This document shows, one piece after another, positions 8,582 through 18,000 of a stretch of DNA of 64,000 nt. The position numbers and the translations under genes are program-made. Origin of the DNA: Stenotrophomonas maltophilia D457 (lineage in GTDB: Bacteria > Pseudomonadota > Gammaproteobacteria > Xanthomonadales > Xanthomonadaceae); the NCBI RefSeq assembly GCF_000284595.1, contig NC_017671.1, positions 1,211,001-1,275,000 of the forward strand, in the 5' to 3' direction. The notes under the pieces are model-generated. The model was not told where the DNA came from. It ran no database searches and worked only from the letters and a program-made list of their open reading frames with translations. Position 1 is the stretch's first letter, and every line of letters begins with the position of its first letter.

Positions 8582-10774
8582 ATGCTGAAGATCATTTGCC
8601 TGACCGCTGCCCTGGGGGCAGCGCTGGGATCGACCGCGCAGGCGGCCGACCTGCAATTCGACGGTCGCCATGCGCGCGCCGAAGCCGCTGCCAAGGGCAG
8701 CTTCGTGCTGCATGCGCCGAAGGGCGCAGTGCAGATCGCAGCCGCACCGATGCGCAGCCAGACCGGCAGCGTGATGTTCGATGCCCTGTTCGCGCTCGCC
8801 CAGCAGGAGATGTCCCAGGACCGCGTGGACGCGATCCGTGATCCGGCGTTCGACGAGGGCCGGCCGGTACCGTGCGAGTGCTTCCAGACCGGTGCACGCT
8901 GGCCCTATGTGTGGACCCGTGATGTCAGCTTCGCCGCCGACCTGGCGCTGGCGCGGCTGGACCCGCAGCGCACCCGGCAGTCGCTGCAGTTCAAGCTGTC
9001 GGCAGCCCGTGACGGGCGTACGCCCGGCCTGTTCGTGGCGCAGGACACCGGTTCCGGCGGCAGCTGGCCGATCAGCAGTGATCGCGTGGTGTGGTTCCTG
9101 GCGGCACGCCATCTGCTGGAGGACCGAGCGTTTGCCGATCAGGTCTGGCAGGCGCTGCAGGGCACGCTGGCGCAGGACCGCGCGATGGTGTTCGACGCGC
9201 AGATGGGTCTGTACCGCGGCGAGACCTCCTTCCTGGACTGGCGCGAGCAGACCTATCCAGACTGGACCCGCGAGGACGTGCGTTTCATCGGTGATTCCTA
9301 CGCACTGTCCACCAACGTGCTGCACTACCAGGCACTGCGCCTGGCCGAACGCCTGGCCGGGCAGCACGGCGATGCCCGCGCGACCGACTACAGGGCCTGG
9401 GCCGATGCGTTGGCGCAGCAGATCGATGCGCGCTTCTGGCGCGAGGATATCGGCCAGTACATGAGCTACATCGGCGAGGCCGCGCACCCGGTGCCGTACG
9501 CCAAGGTCGATCTGCTCGGCCTGTCGCTGGGCATCCTGGCCGAGGTGCTGCCGCCCGAGCGCGCGCGGCGTGCGCTGGCGGCGTATCCGATGGGCCCGGC
9601 CGGCAGCCCGGTGGTGTGGCCGCAGGAGGCGCAGCAGCCGATCTACCACAACCGCGCGATCTGGCCGTTCGTCAGTGCCTATTCGCTGCGCGCGGCGCGC
9701 CAGCTGGACGATGCACCGCGCATCGCCGCCGAGATCCGCTCGCTGATGCAGGGCGCCGCGCTGGCCGGTTCCAACATGGAGAACTACGAGCTGGTCAGCC
9801 AGGCGGTGCATGTTGACGAGGGCGTGCTGAGCGGCCCGGTGGTCAACTCCGAACGCCAGCTGTGGTCGGTGGCCGGCTATCTGTCGATGGTGGTCGAGGG
9901 CGTGTTCGGCGTGCAGGACGATGGCCGCGTGCAGCCCAAGCTGCCGGCCGTGCTGGTGCCCGAACTGTTCGGCAATCAGCGCCGCATCTCCCTGGAGGCC
10001 GATGGCAGGCGTTATGTGCTGGAGCGACCGAAGCAGGTGGGTGATGGCCTGCTGGTGGCGGGCAAGGTGAAGACCCGTGGCGCCACCACCACCGTGCAGC
10101 TGGTGCCCGCCGCAGCCGCGCCACGCAGCGCGGCGACGACGGCCGACGCAGATGCGCGCGCACCGGCCACGCCGGCCGCACCGCAGGTGCAACGCAAGGG
10201 CAGGGGCTGGAATGTCGTGGTCGCTGCCGGCCAGGTGCTGTGGCAGGACGGCCGGGCGCTCGCCGCCAGCAATGGTCTGGCACGCATCGGTGACGATGGC
10301 CTGCAGCATTGCCTCAGCCTGACCCGGCGCGACGGTGCAATTGAATCGCTGCACAGCCCGATGGTCTGCGTCGGTCCGCAGCAGCGACTGAAGGGTACGC
10401 AGCGCTGGCAGTTCACCTCCGCCAGGGCCGGGCAGGTGCGCCTGCGCCTGCAGTACCGCAATCCGAACGGGCCGATCAACACCGGCGTCACCGCTGCGGT
10501 GAAGCAGCTGGTGCTGCAGTGCCCGGGCCAGCCGTTGCAGCGGCACACCGTCACCCTGCCGCACAGCGTGGCCGTGCAGGACTCGACCTCGGCGACATTC
10601 ACGGTGCCCAAGGGCCGATGCACGGTCACGCTTGAAGAAGGCTTCAACATGAGCGCGCTGCAGCACTTCGCGCACTACACCGGGGGCAAGGGCGGACGCG
10701 ATGGCGTGCTCAACCAGGCCCAGGTGCAGGCGCTGATGGTGGCGCCGGTGGCCGCGGCAGAGGGCGCACGATGA
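8582..10774 (+). CDS. Six-hairpin glycosidase-like protein, secreted
   Basis: The 730-aa protein has a Sec signal peptide (MLKIICLTAALGAALGSTAQA). It shows an (alpha/alpha)6-type glycosidase pattern with blocks GARWPYVWTRDVSFAADLAL, DWREQTYPDWTREDVRFIGD and SYALSTNVLHYQALRLAE. A C-terminal beta-rich region of about 200 residues follows a low-complexity Ala/Thr linker near residue 520. Glucan substrate is inferred from the operon. I cannot give a CAZy family. The frame is open back to a GTG at 8516; the ATG at 8582 gives the best signal peptide, but the clear ribosome site (GAGGGAGG near 8540) is too far away, so the start is uncertain. It overlaps the next gene by 4 bp. Confidence 0.75.
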   Translation: MLKIICLTAALGAALGSTAQAADLQFDGRHARAEAAAKGSFVLHAPKGAVQIAAAPMRSQTGSVMFDALFALAQQEMSQDRVDAIRDPAFDEGRPVPCECFQTGARWPYVWTRDVSFAADLALARLDPQRTRQSLQFKLSAARDGRTPGLFVAQDTGSGGSWPISSDRVVWFLAARHLLEDRAFADQVWQALQGTLAQDRAMVFDAQMGLYRGETSFLDWREQTYPDWTREDVRFIGDSYALSTNVLHYQALRLAERLAGQHGDARATDYRAWADALAQQIDARFWREDIGQYMSYIGEAAHPVPYAKVDLLGLSLGILAEVLPPERARRALAAYPMGPAGSPVVWPQEAQQPIYHNRAIWPFVSAYSLRAARQLDDAPRIAAEIRSLMQGAALAGSNMENYELVSQAVHVDEGVLSGPVVNSERQLWSVAGYLSMVVEGVFGVQDDGRVQPKLPAVLVPELFGNQRRISLEADGRRYVLERPKQVGDGLLVAGKVKTRGATTTVQLVPAAAAPRSAATTADADARAPATPAAPQVQRKGRGWNVVVAAGQVLWQDGRALAASNGLARIGDDGLQHCLSLTRRDGAIESLHSPMVCVGPQQRLKGTQRWQFTSARAGQVRLRLQYRNPNGPINTGVTAAVKQLVLQCPGQPLQRHTVTLPHSVAVQDSTSATFTVPKGRCTVTLEEGFNMSALQHFAHYTGGKGGRDGVLNQAQVQALMVAPVAAAEGAR

Positions 10775-12258
10775 ATCGTACCGCCAAGCCGCAGCTGTCG
10801 TTCTGGCAGATCTGGAACATGTGTTTCGGCTTCCTGGGCATCCAGTTCGGCTTCGCCCTGCAGAACGCCAATGCCAGCCGCATCTTCGAGACGCTGGGCG
10901 CGGACATCGACGCGGTGCCCGGGCTGTGGATCGCCGCGCCGCTGACCGGCCTGCTGGTGCAGCCGGTGATCGGTTACCTGTCCGACCGCACCTGGACGCG
11001 CTGGGGGCGCCGCCGTCCTTATTTCATGATCGGAGCGGTGCTGACCACGCTGGCGCTGCTGGTGATGCCGAACTCGCCGACGCTGTGGATCGCCGCCGGC
11101 ACGCTGTGGGTACTCGATGCCTCGATCAACGTGTCGATGGAGCCGTTCCGCGCCTTCGTCGGTGACCAGCTGGCGCCGCGCCAGCGTCCGGCCGGTTATG
11201 CCATGCAGAGCTTCTTCATCGGCGTGGGCGCCATCGTCGCCAGCTTCCTGCCGTTCATCCTGGCCCACTTCGGGGTCGCCAATACGGCTGCCGCAGGTGA
11301 GGTGCCTGATACCGTGCGCTATGCGTTCTACTTTGGCGCGGTGGTGCTGTTGGCGGCAATCACCTGGACGGTGGTCAGCACCCGCGAGTACTCACCGGCG
11401 GAGCTGGCCGGTTTCGATGACGCCGAACCTCCGGCACGTCACGCAGCAGCGCCGATCAGCGGCCCGGCGCCCTGGGTGCAGGTGGCCGCATGGCTGGGGC
11501 TGGGCGTACTGCTGGCGCTGCTGATCACCTGGCGGCAGGGCGACCGGATGCTGTACGTGCTGGCCGGCCTGTGTGCCGGCTATGGCCTGCTGCTGGCGCT
11601 CGCGCGTACGCTGCCGGCCACGCACATGCTGGCCGCCATCGTCGGCGACCTGCGCGCGATGCCGGTCACCATGCGTCGCCTGGCGTGGGTACAGTTCTTC
11701 TCGTGGTTCGCGCTGTTTGCGATGTGGATCTACACCACCGCCGCGGTGGCTGGCGCCCATTTCGGTTCGACTGAACCAGAGTCGGCGGCCTACAACGAGG
11801 GCGCCAACTGGGTGGGCGTGCTGTTTGGCGCCTACAACGGGTTCGCCGCGTTGGCGGCGGTGCTGATTCCACTCATGGTGCGTGCGATCGGCCTGCGCTG
11901 GAGCCACCTGGTCAACCTGTGGCTGGGCGGTGCCGGCCTGGTCTCGCTGATGTTCATCCGCGACCCGCACTGGCTGCTGCTGTCGATGGTCGGCGTCGGT
12001 TTTGCCTGGGCGTCCATCCTCTCGCTGCCGTATGCACTGCTGTCCGACAGCGTGCCGGCATCGAAGATGGGCGTGTACATGGGCATCTTCAATTTCTTCA
12101 TCGTGATCCCGCAGCTGGTGGCGGCCAGTGCACTCGGCTTCGCCCTGCGCACGTTGCTGGGCGGCCAGCCGATGCATGTGCTGGTGCTGGGCGGCTGCAG
12201 CCTGTTCATTGCCGGCCTGTGCGTGTTGTGGGTTCCGTCCCGTCCGGAGGTGGTGTGA
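10771..12258 (+). CDS. MFS sugar:proton symporter (GPH/SLC45-like, MalY type)
   Basis: The 495-aa inner-membrane protein has about 12 membrane segments. The loop after TM2 carries DRTWTRWGRRRPY, the signature of the sucrose/maltose symporter branch of the GPH/SLC45 group. A cytoplasmic loop rich in charged residues lies around residue 210. It would move maltose or short maltodextrins from the periplasm into the cell. It overlaps its upstream neighbour (ATGA) and its downstream neighbour (TGATG), so all three genes are probably translated together. Confidence 0.88.
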   Translation: MNRTAKPQLSFWQIWNMCFGFLGIQFGFALQNANASRIFETLGADIDAVPGLWIAAPLTGLLVQPVIGYLSDRTWTRWGRRRPYFMIGAVLTTLALLVMPNSPTLWIAAGTLWVLDASINVSMEPFRAFVGDQLAPRQRPAGYAMQSFFIGVGAIVASFLPFILAHFGVANTAAAGEVPDTVRYAFYFGAVVLLAAITWTVVSTREYSPAELAGFDDAEPPARHAAAPISGPAPWVQVAAWLGLGVLLALLITWRQGDRMLYVLAGLCAGYGLLLALARTLPATHMLAAIVGDLRAMPVTMRRLAWVQFFSWFALFAMWIYTTAAVAGAHFGSTEPESAAYNEGANWVGVLFGAYNGFAALAAVLIPLMVRAIGLRWSHLVNLWLGGAGLVSLMFIRDPHWLLLSMVGVGFAWASILSLPYALLSDSVPASKMGVYMGIFNFFIVIPQLVAASALGFALRTLLGGQPMHVLVLGGCSLFIAGLCVLWVPSRPEVV

Positions 12259-13973
12259 TGCGTGCTGCGTTGTCTGTTGCTGTTTCCTTGATGCTGCTGG
12301 CCGGCCATGCGGCGGCCGCGCCGCGCCCGGACTATGTGGGCACCACCGAACCGTTCGCCAGCGATGCGGTGTACTTCGTGGTCACCGACCGCTTCGTCAA
12401 CGGTGATCCGTCCAACGATCACCGTGACCAGGGGGGCGTGCACCGCACCTTCGATATCCCGGTGCCCTGCCCGGACAAGGTGGACGGCAACATCGGCTAT
12501 CTCGGCGGCGACTTCCGCGGCGTGCTCGACAATGCGCAGTACATCCGCAACCTCGGCTTCGGCGCGGTGTGGATCACGCCCATCGTCGACAATCCGGACG
12601 AGGCCTTCACCGGCAGCAAGCCGATCAGCTGCACCAGCACGCTGACCGACCGCGGCAAGACCGGTTATCACGGCTACTGGGGCATCAACTTCTACAGACT
12701 TGATGAGCACCTGCCGAGCAAGGACCTGGACTTCGCCGGGTTGACCAAGGGCCTGCACGGTGCCGGCTTGAAGGTGGTGCTGGACATCGTAGGCAACCAC
12801 GGTTCGCCGGCCTGGACCATGCCGACACGGCAGCCGCAGTTCGGGCAGATCTTCGACAAGGACGGAAAACTGATCGCCGACCACCAGAACCTGCCGCCGC
12901 AGGAACTGGATCCGAAGCACAACCCGCTGCACGCGTTCTACAACAGCGTTGGACCGGTCGACAGCAAGGACGGCTCGATCTTCGATGGCAACCTGGCCGA
13001 GCTGTCCGACTTCAACCAGGACAATCCGGCGGTGATGGACTACCTGGTCGGTGCTTACCTGCAATGGGCCGCGCAGGGAGTGGATGCGCTGCGCATCGAC
13101 ACCATCGGCTGGTTGCCGCACCCGTGGTGGCATGCCTTCGTCAAGCGCATCCGCGCCGAGCACCCGGGCATGTTCATGTTCGGCGAAGCGTTCGATTACG
13201 ATGCCGCGCGCATTGCAGAGCACACCTGGCCGGCCAACGCCAACGTCAGCGTGCTCGACTTCCCGTTGCGCGGTGCGCTGGAGCAGGCGTTCGGCACCGC
13301 CGGCAAGGGCTTTGAAACCCTGGCCGAGCCGCTGCACCTGAGGGGTGGGCCGTATGCCAACCCGTACGAGCTGATGAGCTTCTACGACAACCACGACATG
13401 CCGCGCCTGCAGGCCAGTGACAACGGCTTCATCGATGCACACAACTGGCTGTTCACCGCGCGCGGCATTCCGGTGGTCTATTACGGCTCGGAGACGGGCT
13501 TCATGCGTGGCCGTGCCGAGCATGCCGGCAATCGCGCTTACTTCGGCCAGCCGCGTGTGGATGCTGCGCCGAAGAGTCCGATCTTCGCGCCGCTGCAGCG
13601 TATCGCCCGGCTGCGCGCAGCCACTCCGGCGCTGCAGCGCGGCCTGCAGGTGAACGAGCGCCTGCAGGGTGATGAGGCGGTGTTCTTCCGCGTGCTGCAG
13701 CATGGCGAGATGGCGCAGACCGCGCTGGTGCTGCTGAACAAGGGCGACAGTGCGAAGACCTTCACCGTGGCGCGGTACGTCCAGGCGGGCCGCTGGCGTG
13801 ATGCGCTGGACGGCGGTTCGTTGCAGGTGGATGCTTCCCTGAAGGCCGAAGTGCCGGCGCACGGGGTGAAGGTGTACGTGCTCGATGCCGCCGTGCAGCA
13901 GCCGGCGCTGCAGGCCGAGCTGGACAAGGCGATGGCCGACCAGCGGGCGCGGGACGTGCGTCTGGGGCGTTGA
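12258..13973 (+). CDS. Periplasmic alpha-amylase, GH13
   Basis: The 571-aa protein has a signal peptide at residues 1-21. GH13 regions are clear: DIVGNH (I), nucleophile D281 in GVDALRIDTIG (II), acid/base E310 in FGEAFDYD (III), and D380 in FYDNHD (IV). An opening block ASDAVYFVVTDRFVNGDP is typical of secreted amylases. A Cys-containing segment (residues 70-135) may form a disulfide. It would cut maltodextrins entering through the TonB receptor. The start ATG overlaps the transporter stop by one base. A REP pair follows and no strong terminator is seen. Confidence 0.9.
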   Translation: MRAALSVAVSLMLLAGHAAAAPRPDYVGTTEPFASDAVYFVVTDRFVNGDPSNDHRDQGGVHRTFDIPVPCPDKVDGNIGYLGGDFRGVLDNAQYIRNLGFGAVWITPIVDNPDEAFTGSKPISCTSTLTDRGKTGYHGYWGINFYRLDEHLPSKDLDFAGLTKGLHGAGLKVVLDIVGNHGSPAWTMPTRQPQFGQIFDKDGKLIADHQNLPPQELDPKHNPLHAFYNSVGPVDSKDGSIFDGNLAELSDFNQDNPAVMDYLVGAYLQWAAQGVDALRIDTIGWLPHPWWHAFVKRIRAEHPGMFMFGEAFDYDAARIAEHTWPANANVSVLDFPLRGALEQAFGTAGKGFETLAEPLHLRGGPYANPYELMSFYDNHDMPRLQASDNGFIDAHNWLFTARGIPVVYYGSETGFMRGRAEHAGNRAYFGQPRVDAAPKSPIFAPLQRIARLRAATPALQRGLQVNERLQGDEAVFFRVLQHGEMAQTALVLLNKGDSAKTFTVARYVQAGRWRDALDGGSLQVDASLKAEVPAHGVKVYVLDAAVQQPALQAELDKAMADQRARDVRLGR

Positions 13974-13993
13974 TGGGCCTGGGCCGGGCGGCT

Positions 13994-14068
13994 GTAGTGC
14001 CGAGCCAATGCTCGGCCGCGCTTCTACGGAACGCAGATAGGGGCAGCCGAGCGTCGGCTCGGCTCTAC
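13994..14068. repeat. SMAG-type REP pair
   Basis: GTAGTGCCGAGCCAATGCTCGGC and an inverted GCCGAGCGTCGGCTCGGCTCTAC form a pair just after the amylase gene. Confidence 0.8.
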
Positions 14069-14099
14069 AATAGGCCTCCTACCTCCCCGCCGTATCGCC

Positions 14100-14486
14100 A
14101 TGACCGACCTCGCCCCGCAGACCCCGATCGAAACCCTGCTGAAGGCGGCGATGGACGGGTCGGTGCCGATCCGCGCCTTCATGGAGGCCTTCGTCGCCTC
14201 CCAGGTGGTACTGCTGACCGGCAGCCTGGTGACCCCCGATGGCAGCGGCTTCGACCCGCTGCTGTTCGACAAGCAGGGCACCCTGCACGTGGCCGTGTTC
14301 ACCGATCCGTCGCGGGTGGGCATCTACAGCCAGCAGGCCGAACACCAGATCCGCTGGCGGATGCTGGACGTGCTGCGCCGCGTGCCGGGTGGCTACGGCG
14401 TGGTGATCAACCCGGGCACTTCGCTGGGCTTCGAGATCTCGCCCAGCGGCGTCGGCGAGATCCTGAAGGACTTCGCCCAGGGTTGA
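14100..14486 (+). CDS. SseB N-terminal-domain family protein
   Basis: This 128-aa soluble protein has no signal peptide. The C-terminal block GFEISPSGVGEILKDFAQ and the central FTDPSRVGIYSQQAEHQIRW fit the SseB N-terminal domain family, named after rhodanese-associated or enhanced-serine-sensitivity proteins of unclear role. It is monocistronic, between two REP clusters. No enzymatic residues can be pointed to. Confidence 0.7.
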   Translation: MTDLAPQTPIETLLKAAMDGSVPIRAFMEAFVASQVVLLTGSLVTPDGSGFDPLLFDKQGTLHVAVFTDPSRVGIYSQQAEHQIRWRMLDVLRRVPGGYGVVINPGTSLGFEISPSGVGEILKDFAQG

Positions 14487-14493
14487 TTGTCAT

Positions 14494-14562
14494 GTAGAGC
14501 CAAGCCCATGCTCGGCTGCCGTTCGCGCAATGCCGGATCAGTCGAGCACGGCTCGATACTAC
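14494..14562. repeat. Degenerate SMAG-type REP pair
   Basis: GTAGAGCCAAGCCCATGCTCGGCTG at the left and an inverted GTCGAGCACGGCTCGATACTAC at the right form an imperfect pair. Confidence 0.6.
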
Positions 14563-14593
14563 AGAGAGCTTCCCTACTACAGAGAGCTTCCCT
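14558..14593 (+). repeat. Tandem 2 x 18 bp repeat
   Basis: ACTACAGAGAGCTTCCCT is present twice in perfect tandem, starting from the CTAC end of the REP. Confidence 0.85.
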
Positions 14594-14646
14594 TCGGGCA
14601 CCGTACGTGATCCCCTTTGGACTACATCGGGATCGAGGCACTCTCC

Positions 14647-14964
14647 ATGGAATTCAGCGAATCACCCGCCGACGCACCGGCACGATCACGCCATTCCCGC
14701 TCCGCACTGGTCTTCCTGATCACGGCCATCGTCGCCGCACTGGTGTCCATGCCTGTTCTGCGTGCGGTGGGCATGGTGCTGTGGCCGGTGTTCGCCATTG
14801 CCTGGCTGATCAACCTGGGGGCGGCCTGGCATCTGGGCCAGTGGGCGCGCCAGCAGGGCCGTCCGGCGTGGGCATTCGGGTTGCCGGCGGTGCTTGGCAC
14901 CGTCGCCTCGATCGTGGTCTTCGTGCTGCTGGCGTTGCTGGGGCCGAAGGCCCCGGTGCGCTGA
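14647..14964 (+). CDS. Small integral membrane protein, unknown function
   Basis: The 105-aa protein has a polar N-terminus (about 22 residues) and three hydrophobic segments (LVFLITAIVAALVSMPVL; MVLWPVFAIAWLINLGAAW; FGLPAVLGTVASIVVFVLLALL). I do not recognise a family. The start was set at the ATG at 14647, preceded by GATCGAGG; a TTG at 14617 would add ten residues. The gene stands alone. Confidence 0.6.
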   Translation: MEFSESPADAPARSRHSRSALVFLITAIVAALVSMPVLRAVGMVLWPVFAIAWLINLGAAWHLGQWARQQGRPAWAFGLPAVLGTVASIVVFVLLALLGPKAPVR

Positions 14965-15079
14965 ACTTTCGCGGTTGTCGTGGACGGTGTGCGGGGCAGG
15001 GCTCGGCACTACAGCAAGGCCAAGCCAAGCCCGCACGCGTCGCGCGGAGCACCGGCACATCGGCCGGCGCCCCGTTGCT

Positions 15080-18000
15080 TCACATCGTCACCTTGCGCCG
15101 GTTGTCATCGCTCACCCGGTCGATCAGCTTGTTGTAGGGATCGAAGCCTGCTTCGTCCGGCTTTTCATCCACCGTCACCGTGATCTTCGGCGCGGCGCTG
15201 GTGATGTGGTGGCGCTGCAGGTACAGCACCTTCTGGTCGCGCTCCTTGCCCGACGGTCCGGTGGCGAACACGCCGATCTCGACCCAGTCATCCATCTTCG
15301 CGTCGCTCTCCCTGCCCTTGCCATCGGCGTACTGCTTGGCGGCATGCAGGTCCAGGGTCACGTCGTAGCGGCCGTCAGCACGTTTGCGGGCGCTGGCGGC
15401 CATCACCCGGTTGTCGTAGAAGCTGATCTTCTCGAACAGGTCGGTGACCAGCTGCTGGCGGTCGGCCGGGGTCTCGGCGCGGATGTAGCCCAGCAGCTCG
15501 CGTGAGGTGGTGTACGGCGGCTGCTGGTAGCCCTTGTCCTGCAGGAAGCGCTTCAACGCACGGTTCAGCGCCTGCTCGCCGATTTCCTCGCGCAGGCGGT
15601 AGAACACCAGCGAACCCTTCTGGTAGTGGATGTACTGCTGGTTTTCCACGCGTTCCAGCGGCTGTTCCTCGATGGCTTCGCCACCGCGGCCGGACAGGTA
15701 GCCGTCCAGTTCGCGCTTGAGGAACTGGCGCATGTGCTGGCGGCCGTATTCCTGCTCCATAACCATCAAGGCCGAGTACTGCGACAGCGATTCGGACAGC
15801 ACGGTCGCACCCTGCACGTTGGCGCCGATCACCTGGTGCGCCCACCACTGGTGCGCGATCTCGTGCGCGGTCACGTAGAACACGTAGTCCACCTTGTCCG
15901 GGTCGCGCAGGTCGGCGATGAAACCGATGGCCTCGGAATAGGGGATGGTGTTGGCGAAGGACTGCGCGAAGCGGGCATAGCCCGGGAATTCGATGATGCG
16001 TACCTGGCGGTGCTGGTACGGGGTGAAGTTCGCCTCGTAATAGGCCAGCGACTTCTGCACCGCCTCGATCATCCGGTTCACGTTGTAGCCGTGCGCCGGA
16101 TCGAAGTAGACCTCGATCGGGATGTCCTTGTACTTCGCCTTGCGCACCTCCCAGCGTGCCGATAGATAGGCATAGAAGTTCAGCATCGGCCGGTCCATGG
16201 CGTAGCTGAAGCAGCGCCGGCCGTTGACCGTGGTCTCGCGCTGCAGGTAGCCCGGGGCCAGCGCCACCTGGTCTGGTGCGGTGCAGACCGTGGTGCGGAA
16301 GTCGAGCCAGTCGGCATCGTTGGCAATGTACGTGTTGGCGCGCGCCGCTTCGTCCTCCAGCCTGGGCATGCGCCGCGGCTCACCCAAGCCGCGCTTGCGC
16401 CGCTCGTTGCGGTCGCTGATCTCGGCGCCCTCGTTGTAGCCGAACGAGGGCAGCACGCGGCTGTTGAAGAAGGTGCCGTTGTCCACGATGTTGCTCGGCG
16501 CCGGCCCGGCGGTGATGCCGTTGGGTTTCTGCACCACCCGGAAATGCACGCTGCGGGTTTCGCCCGGCTGCAGCGGCTTCTGCAGGCGGTAGATGCGGTA
16601 GCCGAGATCGGCATCGTGCAACGACAGCGTCTGCCCACCCAGGTCGACGTCGACCAGCTGCTTGTCATCGCCCATCGAGACATGCACGTCCTGGATCGGC
16701 GTGGCATGGGTATTGCGCACCGTCCAGTTCGCATCGATCACCATCGACTGCGATTCCGGGAACAGGTCCACGCGGTTGTCCACCGCCACGATGCGCGGCT
16801 GCGGCTGGGTGCGGTACTTCGACAGCTCGCGCTCGTAGCGGGCCTGCAGGTCCAGCTGCTGGTCGGGCGAGATGAACTCGTTGCGGATATTGGTGCTCCA
16901 GTACAGCCAGCTGCCCACGCCGGCGAAGGCCAATGCCGCAAGTCCGGCGAAGACGCCGGTCGGGCCGCGCAGGCGGCGGCCGGCCAGGACCAGGCGCTGG
17001 CGCAGGCCCTGGCTGACACCGCGCACCCAGAGCGCCGATGCCAGGCACATCAGGGTCAGCAGGAACAGCGCCCAGTAGCCCTGGAATGCCAGCTGCCCCG
17101 GCAGGAAGTGGCCGTAGCCGTTCATGTCCGAATAGGGAGCGTTGGGCCAGCCACCGAAGGTGTACAGGTTCTGCGTGTAGTCCAGCATGCCGAGCACGCC
17201 CTGGCCGATCATCACCACGATCAGCAGCGCGTAACCGACGAACTTGTTGTTGGTGAGCACCTGCAGCACCAGTGCCAGGCCCCCCATCAGGATGTAGATC
17301 ACCGAATCCAGCGCCAGGCTGCGCAGGTACAGCAGCGGCTCCAGGTGGGTGTAGCCCTTGACCAGCTGCACGCCCATCGCCGCCAGTGCACCGGCGGCCT
17401 GGAAGCAGATGATCACTGCCAGCAGTGCGGTGAACTTGGCCAGCAGCGGTACCCAGTTCGGCACCGGCATGGCATCGGTCACTTCGTTGATGCGCGCGCT
17501 GCGTTCCTTCCACACCAGCTCACCGGCGAAGAACAGCACGATGATCACCAGCAGCCAGCTGAAGGCCCCCTGCAGGCCCATGATCATCTGCGAGGTGACC
17601 GGCCAGATCGAGGTGCCGTACAGGGTCTGCCGGAACAGCGCGTTGGGCAGGAAATTGGCCAGGCCCAGCACCAGCAGCACGATGAACGGCACGCTGCGCA
17701 GGACGCCGCGCGTGTCGAAGCGCACCTGGCGCAGGAACTGTTGCCACGCGGTGGTCGCGCTGAATGCCGGTACCACGCGCGGCAACGGGTTGCGGTTGGG
17801 CCGGAGGGCGGCGGCGTCGGCAACCGGCTGCGCCTGCCGGCGGCCCCAGCGACGACGGCCGCTGCCGCTGCGCTCGGTGCGGAACAGGGCGAACGTGGCG
17901 GCGAACAGCAGCGCCGTCACACCCAGCCACAGGGCACGGTTGGCCAGCAGGTAGCCCGCCAGGCCGGGAACGCCGCTGTTGTGCTCGGCGGTGGACCAGT

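Noticed and set aside
6290..10675. A 1461-codon open frame on the minus strand
   Set aside because: Only its last 682 codons (from the ATG at 8338) encode a real protein (GH97). The rest is antisense to the glycosidase gene, a high-GC shadow.
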